From Litoditis marina (lineage: Eukaryota > Nematoda > Chromadorea > Rhabditida > Rhabditidae), in contig OZ038435.1 of the NCBI GenBank assembly GCA_964036275.1, positions 18,103,632-18,167,631 of the forward strand: 64,000 bases of DNA, in the 5' to 3' direction. A program made the translations under genes and the position numbers. The notes below the pieces were generated by a model. The model was not told the origin of the DNA and did not search any database. It worked only from the letters and a program-made list of their open reading frames with translations. Shown here one piece after another: positions 56,116 to 64,000 of the stretch. Numbering within the stretch: the first letter of the stretch is position 1; each line of letters begins with the position of its first letter.

Positions 56116-56834
56116 TAGCGCCAACTTTCTGCATCAGGCTACAAGAGCGAGAACGAACGGAGGTCAATGAGGCTGCACTGACTCGTCGTGTTGGTTGTTT
56201 GATATCCCATTGTGTTTCATCTAGAAGTTGAATTCTGATGTGCACTCCGATCAAACTACAACTGAGATGAGAAAATGTAGAAACAAAAACTGCGGGTTCA
56301 AACTTAAACGTATTTGGTTGGAGCCACTCCTTTTCACCTATACAGCCAGTTTGTATGTTTTCTCTAATCGAGAACCAACAATTATCTCACATTTGTTCTT
56401 CATCTTATTGAAATTTAGAACCTTTTTCTTCGTCTCTTTCGAAACAAAAACGACTTGTTTTAGTCTTGACAGTCCAATGTGATTGCGTTTCTGAGTGGTT
56501 TCGATTAATTGTTCATGAACTATTCATGAGAGAACTATTTTGATATAAATAGAAATGTCAGATGACTTTATTCATAAACTTTTATGTCAACTTCTAGTGT
56601 ATTTTTCAACTCTTCAAAGTTATACAAATGTTTCTTTACTTCTCTGGATAGTCTAGTTTATTGAATATTTCCGTTCTTATGGGTTTAATCAATATTTTCC
56701 AGAACGCTGATGTGCTGTGTGTTGCGCCTGTTTGCGTTGGTCAGTTGTTGCCAATTCACAAAAACGTTCAGAGTCGGATTTTCATCGGCGAGCTGCCAAA
56801 TTCTCAGTTATTAGCGTAAAGTAGGACGATTATG

Positions 56835-57550
56835 CTCTGAACCTCCTGGGTTCCAGACGTGGTCTGAGTCAGATGGTCTCAGACTGGCTATAAGGCAGTC
56901 GCAGACCATTTTGACCATGGTCTGAGACCAGTCTGAGTCGGACGTGGTCTGCGACCAGTCGCACTCAGGCCACCCAAATTCAGCGCGGCCCCAAACCCCG
57001 GCATTTCAAATTTGAATTGATCAACTTTACTACACCACTCCATATTAACTTAAATAATTTGTAATTTTTGTATTTTTCAGTTTTCATGAATATATATTAT
57101 ATTACTTCTATTCAAAGATCTAAAACAAACAGAACGATATTTTGTTTCCAATATTTTGTTCTAATGGGATTTGCAGTATTAATGCATATAAAGATAACTT
57201 AAAAATGTAAAGATTAGGTTATTTCTCAACCTTTATTCCAATGCTAATTTTTTTGGGAAAAAACTGTTTTCACTTTAACACTTAATCGAAGAAAAACTTC
57301 TTTCGTGTGTTAGTGCGGCTTTTAACTGAGCTCGATTGATCTGAGATGGCCGAGTTGCGCAAGGTGGCACCTCTGGCACGTACGTATCTAGTACTGGCCG
57401 GGCGTCACGGGGGGCGCGAGGGTTTTCATTACGAGTCATACCACGTCTGGAACCACGTGCGATTTGACCCATGCGTGGTCTGAGACCATGCTCAATTGCG
57501 GGCAATTCTAGGACGACTGAGACCACGTCTGGAACCCAGGAGGTTCAGAG
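56835..57550. mobile_element. 716-bp non-autonomous TIR element nested in a MITE
   Basis: 34-bp terminal repeats, 33 of 34 matching, start CTCTGAACCTCCTGGGTTCC. Subterminal repeats of GGTCTGAGACCA type occur at both ends. It splits an M1 MITE (AGGACGATTATG at the left, TGTGGACC at the right) with a TG target duplication. No coding capacity. Confidence 0.85.
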
Positions 57551-57558
57551 TGTGGACC

Positions 57559-57802
57559 GATCCCGACGCATCGGTCCTTTAAACTGCAACTGAAAAATAT
57601 ATTGCAGTTTAAAGGACTGAAGCGTTGCGATTGGACCACATAATCGTTCTTCTTTGAGAAGTGTTGCTTCACTTTTCTGCGATCCCGACGCATCGGTCTT
57701 TTAAACTGCAATTGAAAAATATGTTGCATTTTAAAGGACTGAAGCGTTGCGATTGGACCACATAATCGTTCTTCTTTGAGAAGTGTTGCGTCACTTTTCT
57801 GC
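57559..57802. repeat. M1 MITE remnant, tandemly duplicated (122-bp unit x2)
   Basis: GATCCCGACGCATCGGTC starts at 57559 and again at 57681. Both units hold CTTTAAACTGCAA, GGACCACATAATCGTTCTTC and the flank GTGTTGC.TCACTTTTCTGC, so flanking DNA was duplicated with the MITE half. Confidence 0.85.
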
Positions 57803-57954
57803 AATTGAGCAACTACAATCGCGAAATCAGGAAGGTCAATGAAACCATAGACAGGCTAAGCCAGCCTGGGTATCTCTGAGCTGCACACTCTCTCGCCAAG
57901 GGCGTTAAAGGAGACCGAAACACAACTTGAGCAAAGGTTTTGTTTCGGGCTGCT

Positions 57955-58113
57955 TCTAACTGTATTGTGATCAGAGAGCACAAATAACTCGTATAGTAGT
58001 ATGATCAGTCCACGTGACATTCACATGACAATGCCGCGCGACACGCAACGCGTCCAATCAAAAGTAGGATACAGCAGCTTTGCGAGAAACCAGGTTGCTC
58101 TCCGGTGTCCTTT
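57955..58113. repeat. Dispersed repeat, second copy of 29330-29492
   Basis: CACAAATAACTCGTATAG, CACGTGACATTCACATGACA, GCGCGACACGCAACGCGTCC. Confidence 0.8.
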
Positions 58114-58344
58114 AACTTGACTAGCCAATTGGCTGGGAACTGTTCGAGAGCTCACCCTATGATGTGAACTTTTCAGGTCGTTCTCCTCTGTTATGTGACC
58201 ACCGCGAAACGCAAACTGCCACCGGTAGCTAAGAATGAAATGAGAATCAGAGCCAAAATTACTCTTTTTTTCAAAATTAAGTCTTGTACAAGAAATTCAG
58301 AGCGGAGATTCAGATGTTCGAGGTAAGTTGTCTTCTAGTCTTTT

Positions 58345-58557
58345 CAATTCCTACTGAGACTCCTACAGTAAGATTTCGAAACTTCCAAGCCGTTTCGCTC
58401 ACTTATTTATGATCGGAAAGGTTCAAGAATTTTCCACCTCATTCTCTTTCTCAGGTACATTGAATATACGAGAGGATTTTCCATGAACTTTCTTTTCAGC
58501 TTCACAACAGCCTTCGGAAAGTTTGTAAGGTTACTGTAGGAGTCTCAGTAGGAATGG
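58345..58557. repeat. MITE, family M2
   Basis: AATTCCTACTGAGACTCCTA to AGGAGTCTCAGTAGGAATGG; inner GGCTGTTGTGA complement shared with 22043-22255. Confidence 0.85.
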
Positions 58558-58654
58558 TGTGAACTATACAATGAACACAATTGTCTTGCCTACGACGCGT
58601 GATAAACGTTGCCACGGTTCATGTGACTGCTCACTTTCCGTTGCAAATGAACTG

Positions 58655-58832
58655 GCGGCGTAGAAATTCCTCAAAAACCTCATGAGACACCTCAAGAGCT
58701 ATTCGCATGAGCTTCTCATGAGATGCTATTGATTGCTATGCTACAGCATGGAGAGTTCACGAATAGCTCATGAGGTATCTCATGAGAAACTCAGATGAGC
58801 TTCTCATGAGATTGGAGGGATTGCTACGCCGC
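58655..58832. repeat. MITE rich in CTCATGAG, copy 3
   Basis: GGCGGCGTAGAAATTCCTCA at the left, GGGATTGCTACGCCGCC at the right; many CTCATGAG sites. Confidence 0.85.
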
Positions 58833-59317
58833 CTGAGAAACAACACGAGCAACTTTTATATACGACATGAAACATGCCAAATTCATCTTCAAGGCGTGAA
58901 AACGTAAATTGACGGACTCTTCACATAAACTTTTAGAAAAACTAATATTAAACGCTATGAAACTAAGTTTTGAGAAGTTGTTGTTATTATTCGAGTTTAT
59001 AACATTACGGAACTTTCAGTAACCCCATTTAGTTTGACACAATCGATCCAAACGACAAAATTGGACAACTCTGGAAGTTTCAATCGAAGAAGAAAACGAA
59101 GAATGTTATGGTTTGGGCTGATTCTGAGGACGATGGGTGGTGGATGAATCGAGTGGAAATATTCTTCACCGTTAGACACAACTGCTCACCTGTACGTTCA
59201 TTCTGAAGTTTGATAAGCACGGTAGATCACAACTTCAGACGCAGTCCATGACTACACTTCCGCACTCTCAAATAGTTTGCAACCCATAAATGTTTGCCAG
59301 AATGGCGAGATATTGGT

Positions 59318-59345
59318 CATTATCGCGCGCAGCGCGAAGCGCTGC
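59318..59345. repeat. GCGCAGCGCGAAGCGCTGCGC palindrome
   Basis: The near-perfect palindrome of the motif GCGCAGCGC/GCGCTGCGC. Related cores lie at 23408-23422, 27413-27440 and 28712-28725. Here it is followed by a block also found after 24000 (AAAAGTGGTTTTATG). Confidence 0.7.
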
Positions 59346-59849
59346 GCAGATTAGTTTTTGATCACAACATTGCGGACTTTCAAAAGTGGTTTTATGCCAT
59401 TTTCTCAAAAACTCCTGAACGGATTTTTGAGATTTTGATGGAAAGAGATAGAGGAGGAAAGGCTTTATCATTGAGCTATTCGATATTTAATGTGCGACCA
59501 GTGATCTACAGTTATGCTGAATATCGTCTCGCAAAAATGTCTTCCGACGGCGGCCGCGTGGCGCGGCGTGGCGCGGCGCGGCGTGGCGCGGCGTGGCGCG
59601 GCGGCCGCAAAACCGACGAATTTAACCGATTCGTCTGAAATTTGGAATATAGTTAGAAACAGCAGAGTTATGTGTAAATCTGAAATCTTGGACCAATCGG
59701 TTGAAAATGAGCCATTTTATCGCCTTGCAAACATTGCATTCAGCTGCTTTCACGATCACTTCTAGATGTGCGGAGTGTGCGAAGTGAGCTGTTGTTTTGT
59801 TTTTTGGTAGTTGGAGTAGATTAAAGTATGTTGAATGAGCAATTAGGTT

Positions 59850-60066
59850 AATCTGTAGAGATCCTGACTCCATAAAAAGGTTAATCGAACAAAAACAAAA
59901 ATGCTGTCCGTGAAAGGATTCGAACCCTCGGCGGACTGGACTGTAGTGCGCTGCTCTGCCGACTGAGCCAAATAGCCACGAAGAGTGAAGAAATGGACGG
60001 CGCCACACGTGCGCTGCCCGAAATCAAGGATTGATCACGGTTTCTGAGAGAAGGCTTACTAACCAA
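59850..60066 (-). repeat. tRNA-derived SINE, second family, copy 1
   Basis: Reverse strand: ATTTGGCTCAGTCGGCAGAG (A box), then GAGGGTTCGAATCCTTTCAC (B box) and a T-rich tail TTTTTGTTTTTGTTCG. The unit recurs 301 bp to the right. Confidence 0.8.
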
Positions 60067-60149
60067 ACTCGTAACGCAGTTTTTGTTTTTAAAGCATCAA
60101 CCCAGCGTGTGTGAATAGATTAAAATATATTGGAAAAGCAATTGTGTTA

Positions 60150-60365
60150 ATCCGTAGAGATCCTGACTACATAAAAAGGTTAATCGAACAAAAACAAAAA
60201 TGCTGTCCGTGAAAGGATTCGAACCCTCGGCCTACTGAACTGTAGTACGCTGCTCTGCCGACTGAGCCAAATCGTCACGAAAAAAGAAAAAATGGACGGC
60301 GCCACACGTGCGCTGCCTGAAATCAAGGATTGATCACGGTTTCTGAGAGAATGCTTACTAACCAG
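60150..60365 (-). repeat. tRNA-derived SINE, second family, copy 2
   Basis: Same blocks as the copy at 59850: GGCTCAGTCGGCAGAGCAGC and AGGGTTCGAATCCTTTCACG. The pair is in direct tandem with shared flank, so it arose by duplication rather than by two insertions. Confidence 0.8.
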
Positions 60366-62385
60366 AGTTTGATTGATTGATTTATTTACATGCAAGCATG
60401 TGATATACAAGAGGAGAAACCAAAAATGACAGTAGGATACAAACACTCAAAAGCGGAAAAAAGTGTCAGAAATCACACATCATTCGGTCATCACAGTAAA
60501 TGAAAGTAAACAGTATGACAATACGGATAAAACAAATCACACAGGGAACAATTTGGGCCAATCTCACAGGATTAACAAAAAAACACAGTAGAAGTCTTAT
60601 TCAAATGCATTCACTTAAAGTGTTTTTTTGCGGCAGATAATGACATCGGTATTTTGGATTTCTTGCTCAATTTCAAGTACTTGGATCCAGCCCGTACTGT
60701 GAAAAACTTCGCACGTTGGCTAGTTTTTGGATTTGGGAAACTGAATTTCGCTCTAGAACCTCTAGTACGTGAAGGTTTGAACGTAAAGAAGTCTGATGCA
60801 CTCAATCCACACTGACTAGTTATGATTTTATGAATCATAATGAGGTCTGTAGTATTTCTTCTAGATTCTAAAGTGACCAAGTTTAGTTTCCTGTTTCTAA
60901 ATGCAGAACTTGGGATTTTACAATACGTATAGCCACCCAGACGGAAAAACAACTTTCTAGTGAAGTCGTTTTGAACTGATTCAAGTTTCTTAACAAACCC
61001 GCTATCTGAGTTAAACACAGTAGTACCGAATTCAACCATTGGTCGGACATAAGTTTTATACGCTTTTAGCCAAACATTACTATTTCGAGTTTTCAAAACT
61101 TTGAAAAGATTGTATGTTCGATGCTTTGCGGACTTGATGATATATTTCACATGATCTTTGAATGAAAGGTTTCGATTTAACAAAAACCCGAGATCTCGAA
61201 CATTTTGATCTACTTTTCTGAGATTTATTCCGTTCATTTCGTAGGTTTGACGCGGGTTTTTGGTGCCTAAATGCAGGACACTTGTTTTTTCTACTGATAG
61301 TGGAAGACCCCAATCTACAGACCATTTATACATCCTATCTAGGCATTTCTGCAACTCCTCATTACTTTCGCCATTACTGAAAGATTTGAAAACTTTTGTA
61401 TCATCAGCAAAAACTTTACAGCGTATAACTGGAGATTTAGTCAGAATACTAGGTAGTTCAAACGTAAATATGTTGAAAAGAATCGGGGAGAGAGCACTAC
61501 CTTGTGGAACTCCACTAGTGATTTCACGTGAACTAGAAAAACTCGAATTAACTCTCACGGCAAACGTGCGTTTCCTCAGATATTCTTTAATCCATGATAC
61601 AATAGTATAATGGAATCCAAGTTTTTCAAGTTTATTCAGCAACAGTCTGTGTGAAACTCGGTCGAACGCTTTCGAGAAATCGAAATATACTACATCCACA
61701 GATTCTTTCTTATCTAAAGAAACGGTCCATTCATTAACACATTCTAGCATCTGTGTTTCCACAGATTTACCTTTTCTGAAACCGTGTTGATGAGGAGATA
61801 AAATATTATTCTCATTCAGATGTATTATCATTACGCGCTTTAATATTTTTTCGAACAGTCTGGCAAATATTGACGTAATGCTAACTGGTCTGTAGTTACT
61901 TGGGTTGGAAAATGGGGGTTTCTTTGGTAGAGGAGTGACCAGAGAATGTTTCCATCGTTCCGGTACCTCCCCTTTCCACAGACTTAAATTGAAAATATAT
62001 TCTAGGGGGCCACAAATTTCAACAGTTAAATGTTTGATGTATTTAAATGGAATACCGTCCGGAGTTTGAGAAAATGACATGGGCCATAAACGTAGCAATT
62101 TTTCTATTTCTATTCTATCAAACCGGATCGAGTTTTCCATTTTTACAATATTCGGAACATCAAACGCAGGAATAGGGGCACTATCAGTAGAAAAAACACT
62201 TTGAAATGTATCTGCCAATAGATTTGCTCGGTCAATATCTGATACACAAACTTTGTAGTTTGGTCCGTTCATACTTGGCATAGTTTTTCCACTTTTCAAA
62301 CGTGAATTAACCAACTTATAAACAGTCTGGCAGTTTATGTTCTGCAAATCAACTTAGAATTCATTGTTACGTTGAAAAAAGTTTA
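60366..62385 (-). mobile_element. CR1-like LINE, 5'-truncated
   Basis: The element holds the reverse transcriptase frame and a 3' UTR ending in an ATCAATCAATCAAAC-type short repeat at about 60366, typical of LINEs that end in a short microsatellite rather than poly-A. No apurinic endonuclease domain is present; the left (5') limit of the element is at about 62385. Confidence 0.8.
60611..62347 (-). CDS. LINE reverse transcriptase, 578-residue open frame
   Basis: RNA-dependent DNA polymerase of a non-LTR retrotransposon, copying element RNA at a nicked chromosomal site. RT motifs in order: TPDGIPFKYIK (about residue 95), NYRPVSITSIFARLFEK (about 151), FDFSKAFDRVSH (motif A, about 222), GVPQGSALSPILFNIF (motif B, about 279) and FADD (motif C catalytic site, 313-316). 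The C-terminal thumb and tail follow (WLKAYKTYVRPMVEFG; FRLGGYTYCKIP). The frame is complete from RT to stop with no frameshift, but it starts inside the protein and lacks the endonuclease, so this copy should not be able to move by itself. Two LINE scraps at 1-392 and 23667-23990 may be relatives. Confidence 0.93.
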   Translation of the reverse strand: MQNINCQTVYKLVNSRLKSGKTMPSMNGPNYKVCVSDIDRANLLADTFQSVFSTDSAPIPAFDVPNIVKMENSIRFDRIEIEKLLRLWPMSFSQTPDGIPFKYIKHLTVEICGPLEYIFNLSLWKGEVPERWKHSLVTPLPKKPPFSNPSNYRPVSITSIFARLFEKILKRVMIIHLNENNILSPHQHGFRKGKSVETQMLECVNEWTVSLDKKESVDVVYFDFSKAFDRVSHRLLLNKLEKLGFHYTIVSWIKEYLRKRTFAVRVNSSFSSSREITSGVPQGSALSPILFNIFTFELPSILTKSPVIRCKVFADDTKVFKSFSNGESNEELQKCLDRMYKWSVDWGLPLSVEKTSVLHLGTKNPRQTYEMNGINLRKVDQNVRDLGFLLNRNLSFKDHVKYIIKSAKHRTYNLFKVLKTRNSNVWLKAYKTYVRPMVEFGTTVFNSDSGFVKKLESVQNDFTRKLFFRLGGYTYCKIPSSAFRNRKLNLVTLESRRNTTDLIMIHKIITSQCGLSASDFFTFKPSRTRGSRAKFSFPNPKTSQRAKFFTVRAGSKYLKLSKKSKIPMSLSAAKKHFK

Positions 62386-62449
62386 ATAATAATTGATTAG
62401 ATGCTCATTATTTCCTATCTATTGATTCATTATTTCCTTCGGAAATATA

Positions 62450-63050
62450 GAAAATGAGGACAATTTGTCTAAAAAAACGATGTAAAGTGAGAGACGATTA
62501 GCTTTTGAGATTGAACTGCATGGAATATAGAAAAGGAGGACAATAACTCAAGAGGGAAATAAAAAATCTAATCTCGCAATTTTCATGATCATCCTGACAG
62601 ACTGATTCAAAAAATATATGCTAAAGCTTTTAGAAAAGTCCGCTTACACTAAAAACGTATCTGAAACAAAAATCAGCTACACTGTCAGTCTATCGCACAG
62701 TCACGTGAAACATGTTAAACACAGCAGAACTCGGAAACGTGAAACGACAAAGTGCACACTTAGGCTATTAGAATGCTAACTTTACATGAATATTCAAGAA
62801 ACATATAGTGTACTCTGTTCTGTTATCATTTTCGAATCAATGGTGATAATCATATTAGGACGTTTCATCTAATTGTCTGCTGCAAGTTTTTTTCACTGAA
62901 AAACAAAATGTTTTTGACCCATGAAAATTGCGAGATTACATTTTTTATTTCCCTCTTGAGTTATTGTCCTCCTTTTCTATATTCCATGCAGTTCAATCTC
63001 AAAAGCTAATCGTCTCTCACTTTACATCGTTTTTTTAGACAAATTCTCAT
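62450..63050. repeat. Large foldback (arms about 140 bp)
   Basis: The left arm 62450-62595 (GACGATTAGCTTTTGAGATT, GGAGGACAATAACTCAAGAG) is the inverse of 62920-63050. The loop contains the CACGTG repeat. Confidence 0.85.
62697..62785. repeat. Short dispersed CACGTG repeat, copy 5, inside a foldback
   Basis: CAGTCACGTGAAACATGTTA...GACAAAGTGCACACTTAGGC. Confidence 0.75.
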
Positions 63051-63299
63051 GAAGTTGGCGCGGGCGTGAACGCTACAAAATACGGAGGAGATCGATATTG
63101 TTCAGATTTTCATCACAATATGAATAGATATTATTTATATAATTGTAATCAGCATAGCTGTTTGTATAAACAGCTAAATCTATGAAATAATGAGAAAAAA
63201 ATTCTACCCATGCCTTCGTTTTAGGATAGAAAGTATGTCGAAGCGAACGCCCCAAAGGTTGGAACCAATAGTTGGGACACTACGGTACATATATTCTTA

Positions 63300-63414
63300 G
63301 AAAGACGATTATGTGGTTCAATCGAAACGCTTCAGTCCTTCAAACTGCAATACATTTTTCAATTGCAGTTCAAAGGACCGAAGTCTCGGGATTGGTTTAT
63401 ATAATCGTCCTACT
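63300..63414. repeat. MITE, family M1
   Basis: AAAGACGATTATGTGGTTCA to TATATAATCGTCCTAC; more diverged than the copy at 47735. Confidence 0.85.
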
Positions 63415-63659
63415 TTATTGGTTATATCACAGGGTTGATTCTAATAGTTCACGTAGTCGAATATTCAACAGTTCAACACAATTGGTAAAATGATTTTCCG
63501 TTCCGAATCTCAAAAACTAGAAATTTCGAAGTAGATTCACAACCCTCAACTTTTCCCAAAAACAAAAACAACAACGGCAACATAACATTTCTGGCATTAA
63601 ATGAAAATTGCGATAAATATAGATTTGGTTGAGATAATTCTGAGCTAAAAGTGTTTCAG

Positions 63660-63986
63660 CTGTTGTGGGTGCTTCAACATGAGTTTCAGGTAATCATAAG
63701 TGTGAAAAAAAAGTCTGAAACTTTATTATAAATCTCGAACTTAAAACAAAAAATATCTCTCAAAAATGAATAAATCCACACGAGAGAAAAATTAACTCAG
63801 TAAGTATAAGTATATGTCCTATTGAAAATGTTACAGATGTCCTATGCGCGATTCACATTGTACCATGTGGATTTCAAGGCAGGAACCACGCATCATTTAA
63901 ATCTGGATAATGCCGAGAGTGGATACAATTCAACTTGGAACCTGGCCTCACCGGCCTTTCAACATTATGATTGGCCAATCTACTGA
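63660..63986 (+). CDS. Gene J: terminal exons of an unrecognised protein
   Basis: A good acceptor (GTTACAG) precedes a 49-residue frame, 63837-63986, ending in TGA: ARFTLYHVDFKAGTTHHL, LDNAESGYNSTWNLA, QHYDWPIY. A 30-base exon at 63660-63689 between TTTCAG and GTAATC fits in phase before it. Upstream exons are not identified. Family not recognised. Confidence 0.35.
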
Positions 63987-64000
63987 TATAGTTGTTGTTT

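Noticed and set aside
59895..59985. A functional tRNA gene on the - strand
   Set aside because: Boxes are good, but the unit is duplicated with a SINE head and tail and acceptor pairing is poor.
1..64000. CRISPR arrays or bacterial operons
   Set aside because: No spaced direct repeats; gene structure is eukaryotic throughout.

Overview
The window looks like nuclear DNA of a nematode, most likely Caenorhabditis or a close relative. Coding exons are small and joined by GT..TTTCAG introns. Several start codons sit directly on a 3' splice acceptor with no upstream exon, as expected for spliced-leader trans-splicing. The recognisable families are nematode-typical: a two-domain secreted C-type lectin and a DUF19 (T20D4.11-like) gene. 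The rest is repeat-rich: a LINE, many palindromic MITEs, tRNA-derived SINEs, poly-G tracts and large GA/CT microsatellites. I see no rRNA gene, no CRISPR array and no bacterial features. All exon models below come from reading frames and splice phase by eye.

Region 1 (1-4260): a LINE scrap, a degenerate MITE, a 1.4-kb polypyrimidine block and a damaged DUF19 gene on the + strand. Region 2 (4261-16707): the main find, a candidate 12.4-kb DNA transposon. It is bounded by 25-bp imperfect terminal inverted repeats (21/25 identical) followed by GC-rich subterminal repeats built on GCTAGTAGC. Three genes lie head to tail on the - strand: an LRR protein (A), a 17-exon CMC/CACTA/Mirage-type transposase of about 830 aa whose frame stays open throughout (B), and an unrecognised 506-aa protein (C). 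Region 3 (18600-22000): an intact secreted lectin of two C-type lectin domains whose last intron ends in a MITE.

Region 4 (22550-35700): an unrecognised multi-exon gene (D), a duplicated copy of its last two exons (D'), and exons of a further gene (G), embedded in palindromic repeats. Region 5 (35771-41130 and 49223-54332): two paralogous 7-exon genes (E and F) on the - strand, encoding secreted proteins of about 193 and 196 aa with six-base first exons, GA/CT microsatellites in intron 1 and a shared upstream region. Region 6 (42239-48309): a tight two-gene unit (H, coiled coil; I, glycine/RGG-rich plus coiled coil) lying between inverted repeats with conserved subterminal hairpins, possibly a second gene-carrying element. 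Region 7 (55000-64000): nested MITEs, a tandem tRNA-derived SINE pair, a 5'-truncated LINE with an intact reverse transcriptase frame, and a terminal exon of another gene at the right edge.

How things work together: A, B and C share strand and order, with gaps of 137 and 210 bp. This fits a polycistronic transposon in which B cuts and joins, the subterminal repeats are its likely binding sites, and A and C are accessory or cargo. E and F are a segmental duplication that includes the promoter. Repeats have shaped host genes by supplying a splice acceptor, filling introns and possibly breaking the DUF19 gene.
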